Part shown: positions 13,501-25,589 of the stretch, piece by piece
How the letters are laid out: the number at the start of each line of letters is the position of its first letter
Position numbering within the stretch: position 1 is the first letter of the stretch
Assembly (NCBI RefSeq): GCF_905475395.1
Contig: NC_058339.1
Coordinates: 41,363,172-41,427,171, forward strand
Source: Chrysoperla carnea
Lineage: Eukaryota > Arthropoda > Insecta > Neuroptera > Chrysopidae
Length of the DNA stretch: 64,000 nt
Direction of reading: 5' to 3'
Position numbers and translations under genes: made by a program
Notes under the pieces: model-generated
Databases searched by the model: none
The model's input: only the letters and a program-made list of their open reading frames with translations
Told to the model about the DNA's origin: nothing

Positions 13501-15739
13501 AAGAAATCAAGAACGTATCCACCGAAGGAGACTGCTAATACTCAAAAGGTTAAACAAATTTTAAAATAAACCATTTTATTATTTTATTGAGAGTTCTCTT
13601 TAATAGGTTGTACAAGTCGCAGCTTTAGAAGTTCAAAATGTTAAGCGTGCCATCAACAGATATGGAACTCTTCCAAAAGGTGCCAGAATTGGGGCATATT
13701 TAGAGTCCTTACGTCAAAGTGGTTTATCGACAAACCAAGAAAATGTTCCTACAACTTCAGTTACATGTCCTGAACAACCTACTGACTCAACGGTTAGATC
13801 TTTATCACCTCGTACAAACATCCGAACACAACCACAAATGATACGAAGCAATTCATCGAGTGGTGCTACACCGTTCCATCATTTAAATCAACCGCCATCA
13901 TCACCTACCGCTGTGAAACTACATAGACCCCGTACTGGTATTTCGAGAAATAACAGTGCGGATGTGGGTCTACGTACTTTTATCTCTATGAATAATTCTT
14001 CATTTCGTAGTGGAGGTAGCCCTTCTCGAGCTGCTCAACCTTCATTAGCCGATTTAGAATTCCCGCCCCCACCGACTGATTTACCACCGCCTCCTGAAGA
14101 ATTTGATAATTTAAATGATCCTATAGAACCCCCACCTACACTTTCAACTTTTAAACGACCAAATATTATAAAGACTAATAGCGATGTGAATAACACAGAA
14201 CCATCCGTTGAAGAAGCTAGTTCAAGGTTTGGTATAAGTTTACGACATCGCGAAACATCAACAGAAACATCAAAAGAACGAACACCTAACACACCGGATC
14301 CTGTAGATTCTAGTCCCGCGAGTGATGCACCAGCTGTTGGAAGTCCCAGTCCTTTTGAACCATTACCTTCACCGCCGCCAACACCCGAATCTGATAAAGT
14401 TAAAAATGATATATCACCACTGTCTTCACAAAATGAAGATGATAAATCGCTATCAAAAGTCTTAAAGAGTACGGTACCTGGTGCAAAAGATATATTTGAA
14501 TCAAAACTATTAGCAGAAATCAAAGAAAAATCGAATCAAAAACAAAAAGAAATCTCAACCAAAGAAAATGAAACAGTAGAAAACAACGATCCTAATAAAA
14601 ATGAAGTGAAATCAACACTTCGAAAGACTTCCCAATCATCTTTACCACCAAAACCAGACACTAGTAATAACACATTTAAATCACAATTAAAAAAGGTAGA
14701 TACTTCGAAACGTCCTCCTGTAACAGTAAAAGATGAATCCAATTCACAAACAGGTTTAATAATTGACTTTAAATCACGTTTACGAAAAGTGGATAGTGGT
14801 GGAAGTGATAAACGGCCAGAAAATGAAGATGACGAACAATCACAAGATGTGAGTGGCGATTCAGAAGGTACAAATCATTCCGGTGATACAAATACAAAAC
14901 GAGAAAGTACCGCCAGTATTAATAGCAACGATAGTGGCTTGAAAGCGGATGAGAACGATGATAAACGAAGAAGTACCGGTAGTATTAGTAGTTTGAAAAA
15001 AATGTGGGAATCAAAAGAAACAAATGAAAATATTTCTGCATCTCAATTAAGTCCTAAATTAGCTGTGAAAAGCAATAATAAACAAAAAGATGATAATTCT
15101 GAAGAATCGCCTCCAAATCAAAACGATAATCAAATATCGGAGGAAACATCTGAAGAAAATTTAATGACAAAAAGTTTAACTGTAATAAAAACAAATGAAC
15201 GACGTGTATGGCCACCGAATGCAGATGAAAAACCTATCGTACCCGTAAAACCATTAGTAAAAGCTGTTAAACCTGTATTAGGTGCTGGTAATCGATTAGG
15301 GCCAGCTATTTATGCAACACCAATTGCAATGAAACCACCAGTCTCAATAAAACCCACAGTAATTGACAATAATAAAACACCCAACGATGATGATGTGAAC
15401 AAACAATCTCATGAGAAAACAAGTCGCGATAATATACTAGAAATATCACAAGCATTAGAAACAAGTTTATCATCAATAAAAGTTAGTTCGACTGTCACAA
15501 CGTCAACATGGCTACAACTATCTGATAAATTAGGTTTGTTACATACATCGTGTGTTGGATATGCGGATACAATGGTTCCCGCTCACTTAAAATTTCATTT
15601 TAGAGAATTATTAAGTCGTTTAGAAAATGAAGCATTACAATTACGTTCAGCTGGTAGTCGAAACGTTACTGATAATACACGATTATTGGCTGATGTTACA
15701 AACACGATTAAAGATGTTGTGAATGCTGTTCTCAGATAG
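10548..15739 (+). CDS. Abl: Abl non-receptor tyrosine kinase, missing its N-terminal exon(s)
   Basis: Six coding exons: 10548..10838, 11147..12409, 12482..12749, 13127..13224, 13289..13548, 13607..15739. All introns are GT-AG and the frame stays open, giving 1437 residues to the stop. Order in the partial protein: linker with [11 protein letters not shown]3 about 77-136 (ALYDF, GWVPSNY); SH2 about 140-235 ([11 protein letters not shown]); kinase about 250-516 with glycine loop GGGQYG near 263, catalytic Lys 285, gatekeeper Thr 329, HRDLAARN at 375, DFG at 395 and activation-loop Tyr 407. A long low-complexity tail follows with [20 protein letters not shown] and lysine/proline-rich stretches, then a C-terminal F-actin-binding bundle of about 100 residues ending NAVLR. 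In the family it relays receptor and adhesion signals to actin. All catalytic residues are intact. The first exon begins mid-codon (G|AG GCC), so an upstream exon must supply the start; I could not find it. Confidence 0.96.
14060..14095 (+). other. Tandem EVH1-binding motifs in the Abl tail (FPPPP and LPPPP)
   Basis: The Abl tail encodes [12 protein letters not shown]. Both halves fit the (F/L)PPPP core bound by EVH1 domains of Ena/VASP proteins. Drosophila Abl has a nearly identical stretch at the same place, as I remember it. The Abl-Enabled link is well known genetically; binding by this protein is inferred. Confidence 0.7.
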
Positions 15740-16321
15740 ATTTTTAATATTGTATGTATGTATAATGTTGTGTAGTCGAGTTTTTTGTTTTTGGACCTTT
15801 TTTTATTTAAATATCAGTGAACACATACAAAATATTTTTCCTTTTTGCTATTATATATTATATAACCTTTTTATACCTAGCGGATAAGTTTAAAGAAAAC
15901 ATACCAATCAAAAAATACAATTTGTCTTTAAAAAACAAAAAAAAAAGAAAACATTTATCGTATACATAATTTTTCGTATATTATATATTCTTCGAATTTT
16001 TCTCACTTTTTTTGTTGTTTATGATATTAATATATATATTATGGGGATTACAGTACTTAGGCAACAACAAATATCTTTAAAGTCAGAGAAAACGGCTTTT
16101 TTTAAGAAAACCGTATTTATTTATTATTTTATTTAACTTAATTATTGTTTCTTAAATTTCATTCACCAGGACAGTTTTTAAAAAATTTTACTATCGTCTG
16201 GAGTTAACTGAAATTTTGGTGGAAGCTTTTATATCTAAAAGAGTAGCATTATGTGTCCACCGAATCCTTATTTTAAATTTGTTATTAAGGAATTATTAGA
16301 TCAATGAAGTGAACTGTATAT

Positions 16322-16327
16322 AATAAA
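16322..16327 (+). promoter_or_regulatory. Candidate Abl polyadenylation signal (AATAAA)
   Basis: This AATAAA lies about 580 bases past the Abl stop. A second AATAAA at 17456..17461 is followed closely by an A-rich run and would give a 3' UTR of about 1.7 kb. In DNA this AT-rich the motif occurs by chance, so the choice between the two is open. Confidence 0.25.
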
Positions 16328-19300
16328 GCTATTTTGGTATTAGAAGCAAATCCTAGAAGGGTAGAATCGTAGGTAGAAAGTAAAATTTTTAAGACAAAAT
16401 CATTAAAATAAAACTTTAAAATAAAACCATTAAGACAAAATCTTGAAAATTAAATTAAATTTTGAAATCCTATTGGTCGTTATAATATGAGAGAAGAGAA
16501 ATGAAAGCATAATGAAAATCATAATTTTTTACATACTTAACCACCAATTTGAAAATTTACGGCTTCTCCATCTGAATTTTATGTATTGGGAAATTGAAAT
16601 TCGCCAAAAATAACCAAAATTTATGTTGTGGATACAACATCAAACTTCACAATCTTTTCAGAAATAAAAGTTTGACTCATGCAGTGCCCATAGCTAAAAA
16701 CATGCTAGAGAAATTTACTTTCTTTTTATTATAAGCAATTTTAATACAGATATGATATGCAAACTACATAATAAACAAAATTAAATCTTAATATTATTTC
16801 TCTAGTCTATTTTTTCGTAAGCGGTTCATTTTTAGGCCAACACGATAAGCTTTAAGATGAGGGGTAAATCATAGGAATTGATAAAGGAATAAGAAAGATC
16901 TCGCAATGTGACAGAAAAACAGGCTAGAAAAATAATATATAACATGCTTTGCGTTTTAACGTTATTTATTCAGACCGATACAACGCTATAGATCTTTTTT
17001 ACATTAGTCCTTCAGGGAGAAGATTGCCCGTAAAGTTGCCAGTTAATAACTTTACTATAGAAATAGATAGCAATTTAGTGTAAAAGAAGAACAGGTAGGG
17101 CACATAATTTTAATCTCCTTTTACATGCTTAAACACCAACAAAAAAATTTAACGTTATGAATGAACTCTCTTTTGAACCTGGTTGAATATTTAATGCAAT
17201 TTTTAGTGAACAAAGATTCTAAAACATTAAATAACAAAATTTATTTGTTTAACTAATTTTTCTATAAAGATCTGTTTCAAATTATTATTTGTGATAAAAC
17301 ATAAAAGTAGTCATTTCAAACTATTCTAAATAAAAAAAAATCTGAATTCACATTACATATGGGTTTTAATAATGGGTGACAAAATGTATAAAGTAAAATT
17401 CTTATTTTCTATACAACTGTGATATGTGTAGAAGGTTATATTTTTTTTGTTTTTAAATAAAATGCTCAATATAAAATTAAAAAAAAAAAAAACAACTGTA
17501 ATAATCTGTATGGTATAATTCCTCTAAATATTAATTAGAAAATCATCTTCAAACATCATCAACAATAGAATATCATGTTACAACGCAATTTTTGTATCAT
17601 TTAGTATTTGTTTTTAGAAATATGCCTAAAAATAATAAGGTAGTTCATTTGTTTTTAAACATTTTGCTTAGCGTTTATACTAAATTTTTATTTAAATTGT
17701 TTAATCCTAGAAGAGAGACAGCTATTAAACGCTACATTTTAAATTGTTTTTCTATTATTTATGTGTATTTGTCGTAATTTAAATTAAGACAATGCATTTT
17801 ACTAACTTTTATCCTTTTATTCATCCAATTGATTGTGTAATCACATCTATACGGCAGGTTAACATAAATTTAATCTTTTTAGTGCGGATTCTTGACCCAT
17901 ATCATACGGTAGTTTGGCAAAGATCCCCATTAAGCTATAAAAAAAAAAAATCTGTCAAAAATAAAAGATTTTTTATCAAAATCACAGAAATTTATCACTC
18001 GACTTTTTATCCATTATCCAATTTTCACCAAACTAACAAAAAATGATAATAATTTTGTTAGTTTCACTAAAAAGGGTACAGATGAATAGTCCGATAAATT
18101 CATTATTCACAAATTTTGTAGAAAAGCCTTTGGCCCAATTAATGGGAAAACAATGGGCTGTGCTATGATTATTTCTAGTCGACCCGTGCGTAATTCTGCA
18201 GTAATTATCAAATTTAAAAGTAGCGTTACATTTTTAGACCGTGTGTCTATTTTTCATCATTAGCCGCCACGATAAGCTTCATAATCATGGAACATGATAA
18301 ATGAATAAGGAAGATTTCGTGTACCGGCAGAAAAGATTATTAATAAAAAAATTATATTATATTTGAAAAACTTTTTGTCTAACTAGTTTAGTACTTAGTA
18401 TTTTACACGCTAAAAATAGCTACCTAAGCAGGCAAGTATCAGTAGATATTCCAAATTAAAAACTGGAAGTCTCCATAATACCCCTCCCCCTTCACCATTC
18501 CTCTATGATACCAAAATTATATATTTTTTCGACTGGTAATATTAACCTTTCATTCTAAAATTTACACACTATTTCCTAGAATAAATAATATTTTAAGATT
18601 ATATGACTGCTTAAAGACAATTGAAATTGCCAAAATAATCTTATTTTATCGTCAATTGTTTGTATATATTTTTTAGATAGGGAATAAATTTTTCCTAAAA
18701 TCTAAAAAAATGTTATTTTTTATCCTAAGGAATAATGTCGACACTTCTAGGATTAAAACATTTTAATATAAATTCTAAACTGTATACGGGGAAAACGATA
18801 AAAATGTTATCGTGTATTTTAACAATGAAATTTTGTTTTTTTACTCGTTTTTACCAAATTTAGAAAATTGGGAACATTATGAATTTCCTGCTCAAATAAT
18901 GTGACATTTGTAAAACGTATTTATGTGTATATATCAGTTTTTGAAGTAATTAAATACAAATTAGTTTTTATCTGTATATTGTGCCATTGCCACATTTTAA
19001 AATTGGTTTTTAATGAATTATTTTAAACTAGCATAATATATTATTTGCAGGAATTCTGTCATATAGGATAAGATTATGTTTTTAAAAAGGATTGACAAGC
19101 GAAATATTTTATTTGAAATGAAATGGATTAAATTTGGTGAGTGAAAAAAATTCATAACAATTACTTTAAATTTTTACGTAAAAATACACAAACATTTTAA
19201 TTATTTCATCCTCTGTATTGAGCGATTATTTAAATTGGTACAACTAATATATCAGTTAACATTTCGAGAGAAATTTTATTAAAAGCGTACAGCTGGGGAA

Positions 19301-19891
19301 ATAATGAATAATGAGTATTATGGATGGTCCCACTAGGAATTGATCTGAACAATATTGTTTGCATATTGTTTAGATCATATATTTGCTGATCACTATGTTT
19401 GCTGGAGAACTTATCCGGTTTTGGAAAGAGTTTTAATTTCTATGTCTTGGGTGTTTTTGTACTCTCATACAGTTCTTAACCACAACTACCGAGGTCCAAC
19501 AACACGTACCTTGTAGATTTCAATTTAATGCCTTTATATCGTTTTGTGTCTTTCCTTGGAATTAACAACAAGATTTTATATTTTAATATTGATCCTAGGA
19601 ACTTTTCGGCATTTTTTCATTTTATTTCTACACCATCTGATTTATGTAATGGTAATGCGTTTACGACCACAATGAGCATAACCGCGGAGTGTAAAAGGGG
19701 GGTTTAGTGAAGGAGTGAAAAATGAAATTTGTAATTCTTCTGTTTATATTAGTAAATTGAAAATTTTTATAAGAATTAAAATTATGAAAGATAATTTTGA
19801 CTTCAATTCTTTTACATTTTTATCATTTCTCATTTAACCTAGAGTTATAGAAATGTTTGTGACTTAAATGTAATTTTTTCCTCTTCTCTAT

Positions 19892-20051
19892 ATAAACCTT
19901 TTCATTTTAAAAAGTGATTACTTTTTGTTTCGGACAGTTTGTTAAATAACTAATGTGATCAAAAGAATAACATATATCTTTTTCCAACTTATTACTGTCT
20001 GTCCGAAACTTCGAAACAATCATGAATCGTAATTGAAATGAAAAGGTTTAT
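19892..20051. mobile_element. MITE family R3, copy 1 (160 bp)
   Basis: Ends ATAAACCTTTTCATTT and its inverted partner; an inner inverted pair TTTCGGACAG / CTGTCTGTCCGAAAC gives a hairpin. The same structure is at 61531..61687. Confidence 0.8.
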
Positions 20052-23000
20052 TAGAAAAATCGTTACCTTGAAAGCCAGTGAAGATTTATCGTACGATATT
20101 ATACTGATATTTTTAAACGCGTCATGTTATGACATTTTTTTTTTATCTCTGAAAATTCAGGCTGATAATGCTCGTCGAATTTTTTTGTATATAAGCCTTG
20201 GTTTCTTTACTTTTTCTTAATTTTTCACACCACAAGTCATTATAAATATCTATGTAGAAATTGCTCTTGATATTAGGTCTATTTTGTTTCTGCGAAATAC
20301 TATATTTTTATTCATAACACCCAATATGTACGTTATTTAATATAAATCTCGATATAATGGCTATACTAATTTAAATGAAACACCCTGTATAAATAATATA
20401 TAATACATACATTTAAAAGTAGTTCAAATCGGGATTGTGTACTAGTCTTATGTATTTTGTATGAAAGTAATGTGTGAAATTTTTTTTTTTTATAAAGTAT
20501 AAATACAAATATATTTATCATTAATGTTAATCATAATTAATTATAGTAAAATTAATTTTATATGATCCAAAGATATTGAAATGACTAAAAAAAAACTATG
20601 ATGTGAAAGCATTTTTTTATTTATTCATCACATCAAAAAGTAGACATCGTTTTTTTTTTTTAAATAAAATAAGGTGTAAAAATTATTTTGAAAGAAATTA
20701 TTTTAAATTTCATCGAAATCGATATACGCATTTTATAAAAATTGTTTTCTGGTATTATTTATGCTTTGTCATAATATAATGCTTTATTCAAAAACAATGT
20801 ATTAAAGTTCCAAAAATTATATTGAACGAGCTTTTATTTTAATGTAATGTAAGATTTTTTTAAAATATCATTTCAAATTTACATATGTATATAAATAATA
20901 TTTTATATGAAATGTAATTTTTTTAATCATAAATCAGTGAATAAACATAATTTCAATAAATATTTATTACATCGATATAATGTATATGAATTTCTTAGAA
21001 TGTGTTTTACTCAATAAAAACAAAATTTTTATTCGAAAATTACTATATTCTTATTTATTTAGACAAGACAAATATTCAAAATTATCATTTGATATCTAAA
21101 TAGCGAGGAACAACTCGTGATCTCTACTAGGTAGCCATTAAAATTGGTTAAAATGAGAGATGAGGTTAAAGCTAAAGAAAATGTAAATCTTAACCAATTA
21201 TTTAATTTTGACATAAGAAATTTTCTTATCCTGAGGAATTATTCGGTGAATTTTTTGGACTCTTATTCATCAAAGATTGCCAATCTCATTAATGCACAGA
21301 TCAAATATTTTATTACGCGATCTTGTGAAATTGAAAGTAAACTCTTGCAACCGATTTGTTAAATTAAATATAAACGGGCGGCTTGTTAAAATAAATATCA
21401 AATTTTTGCCCTTTGTTATGGCGCGTAGATCTATTATATTACCAAACATGCGATTTTTTTCGATTTACACACTTCCAAAAGAGCATTTCGCCAAGTAACT
21501 ATGAAAAAGTATGAATTCACAAATAACAAATACTTTATGAGGCAATATGTAAATTTTTTAATGGCATGTTTTTACTTTTACGCCACAGCGATAGTTTCAA
21601 GCAATCTTTAAAGCTAAGAATTGTTAAAAATTTAATTTAATTCAATGATTTTAGATTATTAAGGTTTTGTACCACTGCAATTCAATTTTCATTGAAATAA
21701 GTTTGATGATAAATGTTTCAGTTGGCTTACGCGGCCCTTATATTAAACAGTTCTTTTTATTTATTACACAATCGATGTGATGATCGAGAACACTTGATTT
21801 GAAATCGGAAACGCCATTATAAAAAAATCGATATTTTAGTATGAAGTCGATATTGGCTCTCTCCTTTGTAAAATTAAACATAATCTTAGAAGTGCAAAGC
21901 TCTTCATTTAAACTACGTTTAATTGTACCGATTTTGGTGACTAATTTGCATACTGTGAAAAAATAAGACAAATTTCCAAGTCGTCCAAATTCGTTAAACC
22001 ATAAACTGTAGAATTTCAGAACATATAGCAGTGGTATAAACAGATGAATAAGGCAGCTTAAGGATTTCTATTGCCTTTCTTGTGCGAACGAATCAGGGAG
22101 TTTCAATATGACAAGAGAGCATTATTTTTAAAATATTCAGTATTAATTCTTGCATTTACTAATATTTTAAAGTGTCACTGATTTTTGATTAAAAAATAAA
22201 CGATTTTAATGACAAGTGACCATACGATCAGATGTATCTTTTATATGTCTATTTTATTTTTATAGTACATTATTTTAATCCAAAAACAACGACAAGAACC
22301 GATTTTTAAGTATATACAAAATATCATCAACACTATGATTTAAATATTATGATTATAAGTCATAGTATGTTCCATATAAAATGTTTCTAATTTGAAAGTC
22401 CATACGCTGTATTTAAAAAAATATTCATTATCACATTTTTAAGATTAAAAAACAAACAAAAAATTATAAATATCCAATCTATATTCTTATATTTCTTTTG
22501 TATTTTAAAACAAAATGAATAGCTAGCAATCAACGCTTGGGATGAAATTAGCTCCAATAATAAAAAATATTTATATATAATAATTATGTACTTGGAAGAA
22601 GTAAATGTTTTTCTCTTTTATATATTTATGTATATTATGAAACAAATTATGAAACTCTTTAATTAGATATTTTTGTAAAATCACTTCTCATTAAATTAAT
22701 TTCATCGTAGTCAAGAATATATACAATGAGTTTTGAATCATCAATTTTTTGTTTAGACCTGATAGATCGGGTAATTTTAAAGAAAAAAATTAATTGACAG
22801 TCTATTTTTGAATATTTGAAATAAAGATAGTTTCGAATGCGAGATGCCTAATGTTCGTATCTGGTATTAAGGAAAATTTATATTGCATTGTTATTCTTTA
22901 TAAAATAACAAAAAGCTTTCTTCGTTTGTTCTTTTATAAAAAAAAAATGTTCCAGTAGATTTTTACTTCTACTTCTTACCAGAAAAAGCTCAGCTATGAA

Positions 23001-23712
23001 CATGAGCTATCATTTAGTCCCTTAAATTATGTTATACCTACGATCACATAAAAGGGCAGACTATTCTGCCATACAATTTTTTTTTATTAAAATCGCCTGA
23101 TCTGTAATTGATTTTCCACAGGTACGGTGATGCAAAATCATCCTTCTCATAACATGTCTTCGAGTTAACATAGTAATTCGAACGCTTTTAGTTGTTGAAA
23201 CAAATTATGTAACATAATCGATCTACAAAATGTTCAACAGATATAGGTAATTGAGTATCAGATTTTGATTTAACTCAATTCTATTACCACTCATGTATTA
23301 TAAATATTATTTAATGGCAAATTAGGTATAAAAAAATTCTTTTCTTAGTTATTTATAAAAAAAAAAATAAATGTTCTTTTTATAATTATAAAAACTGTAT
23401 TTAAATTTAAAAAATAAATTATTTACACTCGAAGTTTCTATAAAATATGAGTATAAATTATGTTTTAATAATTAATAAATCTTTTTTTAGTATATTTGTT
23501 TGATACTCTTATGGTACATTAATATCACAATCAACGAACTATTACAGTTATATTCTACATTAAAATCGCAAAACGCGATGTAAAGATGATTCAAATTTTG
23601 CATCTTTGCAAATTTTACAAAGCTACCAGCAAATTTTCATCTCTGTATCTTTTATATTTTTGAAGAAAATGAATAAGTTTTGTCCTAATTTGTTCCTTCA
23701 CAAGAAAACAAC

Positions 23713-23807
23713 GATGTTTGCGAAAAATTGTTTCAAACAAAAGTTGTTTATTTTTTTATAAGGGACATTTTTTAAATTTAAACTTTTGATCTATCTCTAA
23801 CGGTTTA
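23713..23807 (+). repeat. Repeat family R1, fragment
   Basis: Only the middle segment, from GATGTTTGCGAAAAATTGTT to CTATCTCTAACGGTTT. Confidence 0.7.
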
Positions 23808-24013
23808 ACATAGAAAAATTCAAAATTTTAACATTTCTGAAAACCATGTAAATTTTTCAAGTACCATACCTCAAAAACTTCAGACATATGGAGCTGTGGG
23901 TTAGCTTCATTTATTTCAAATTTAATATACTTTCAAAATGATAGTAACCTTCAATAACAAAGTTTGTAAAAACTAATTAATTTTGATAAAGTATACATTC
24001 TTTATTCAAATCA

Positions 24014-24019
24014 TTTATT
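24014..24019 (-). promoter_or_regulatory. Polyadenylation signal of the secreted-protein gene
   Basis: AATAAA on the minus strand, about 160 bases beyond the TAA at 24182..24180. Another copy at 24001..24006 is an alternative. Confidence 0.4.
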
Positions 24020-24179
24020 TTTTTGCTTTTTTTTTTGTGTAAATATACATTTTTCCTGCAATTTTCAGGGTTTATAGAAATAACAATATTATATAATATT
24101 TATATTTAACAAAAGTAAATTATCTCATTATTCAAGTTTCTTTTCCTTTTTCGGGCTTAAATCAATTTTCTGTAATTAT

Positions 24180-25520
24180 TTATGGTTTTGAAGTAGTCCA
24201 TGAAGAATCCTTGTGTTGAGATGATTGATTGTCATCAATTCTTGCAGGTAAAGGTCTGAAAATTAATATTTTTATTTCAATTTCAATTGTAATGTAGATA
24301 CCCTTCCTTAATGTAGAATAAAAAACATGCAATCGATTTTAAAAAGAATTTCCAAATGAAATTGGTTTATAAAATATGTATTCCATACACTAGAAATGAG
24401 TGTATTAGATATTCTACAAGTGTTTTTCAGATATTAGTGCGCTCGTTTAACCACACCTGCAATAGAATTTTTTTTGTAAATCAAAATAAATAATTTCTTT
24501 TGTAGGTATTATTTTAAGCAAAGGTTCTTACAGCAAAATTAATTTGACTATATTTATCTTTGTCATAGAATAACTTTGTTACCTTGTGAATCGAGACGCA
24601 CTTTTATTTCGATTTTGAAAAACTTATTTATGTGCAAATGGTCTCTAAGACCAATCACAATAACCTTTAATACTACCTACTCTTAGATTTTAAATTTAAG
24701 CATTGTACCAACAAAAATTTGAATTTTAAGACTTGAAATATTGTGAAACATTATGGAAAATGTTTTGGAAAGAGCAAGTAAAATATGGTCAACACTTGTA
24801 AGGTGTGAAATTTTAAGTTAAGCTCTAAATATAATATTTAAGTAAAACTTACGCTATTCCAATAGGTTTTGGTGACTGAACATCTCGAACTTTTCGCACT
24901 TTTTCAGTAGTAGTTTGAAGAAGAAGAGAAGGGACCTTTTGCGTCGTTGTAGTAGCTTCACGTGTTTTTCTGCTTTTTTCGGTAGTTCCACCTTGATTTG
25001 TTGCAGGTGGATTTTGATGATGGTCGTCATGGGATGGTGTATTTCGAGCCGGCCGTTTTTTAGTTTCGGGTTGCTCGTCCTTCAAATTTTCAATACGTCT
25101 CTCATCCTCATCCGAATCTGATTCATCTGAACGTTTATTTCGTTTTTCTGTTGTGGTTTCTTGTGGTTTCCCTGTATTTTCTTTGTTTTCCAATTGTGGT
25201 ATACGTACACGAGATGGCTCTTGTTGTTCTACATCTCTAACTGGACGTCTTTCAGGTGCTGGTGGTGCTGGGGGTGGAGGTGGATGAGGTGCTCCAGGCA
25301 CTGGAAGTTTATCATCGTGTTCAGGTTGAGAAGGATTAGGTTGATCTGCCTTAGGAAGCCCTGTTGTAGAATCTTCAGGTTTCAATGGAACTGCTATCGA
25401 AGACCACACAAATAGGGTGAACAAAAGTGCTAACGATACCTTAAAAAATACAGAAATATTATTAGTATAGAAATAAATATAACAATACACCACTAATATT
25501 TCACTCACTTTACTGGTCAT
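24180..25520 (-). CDS. Secreted proline- and charge-rich protein, function unknown
   Basis: Three exons on the minus strand: 25520..25509, 25439..24853 and 24255..24180. Intron 1 is only 69 bases, phase 0 and free of stops, so a simple open reading frame runs straight through it. Removing it (donor GTGAGT, acceptor TTTTTAAG) joins MTSK to VSLALLFTLFVWSSIA and makes a textbook signal peptide. Exon 2 ends at GTAAGT inside the apparent stop; joining exon 3 adds a 25-residue end (APLPAR...TSKP) and gives 224 residues. The mature part is rich in Pro, Glu, Lys, Arg and Thr, with a proline run near residue 55 and an approximate repeat TTEKxRKxRD seen three times. There is no cysteine-rich or enzymatic domain. 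It could be a cuticular, salivary or reproductive secretion; I do not recognise it. Minus-strand AATAAA sites lie about 160-180 bases past the stop (plus 24014..24019 and 24001..24006). Confidence 0.75.
24256..24852 (-). other. Intron 2 of the secreted-protein gene
   Basis: A 597-base intron with donor GTAAGT and acceptor AATTTTCAG on the minus strand. Nothing coding or repetitive is recognised inside. Confidence 0.6.
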
Positions 25521-25577
25521 TGTTGTGGATGCAACTTGAGTATTTTTGAATATACTTAAATAAATCGAAAATATTCG

Positions 25578-25588
25578 TATTTATATAC
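25578..25588 (-). promoter_or_regulatory. TATA box of the secreted-protein gene
   Basis: On the minus strand this reads TATATAAATAC, about 58 bases upstream of the ATG at 25520. Initiation about 30 bases downstream would leave a 5' leader of some 30 bases. TATA promoters are typical of tissue-specific, strongly expressed insect genes, which fits a secreted product. Confidence 0.55.
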
Positions 25589-25589
25589 A

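Larger units (their letters stand above)
15740..24179. other. Abl 3' UTR and intergenic DNA
   Basis: Very AT-rich. Holds the candidate Abl polyA signals (16322, 17456), one R3 MITE (19892..20051), an R1 fragment (23713..23807) and a weak direct repeat sharing CACGATAAGCTT (about 16839 and 18271). No conserved coding sequence seen. Confidence 0.6.

Noticed and set aside
14035-14523. 162-codon open frame antisense to the Abl tail
   Set aside because: A mirror of the low-complexity Ser/Pro/Asp-rich coding strand; the sense strand is clearly Abl.
24915-25415. Two + strand frames opposite the secreted-protein gene
   Set aside because: Antisense shadows of the proline- and lysine-rich exon; the minus strand has splice sites, a signal peptide and a TATA box.
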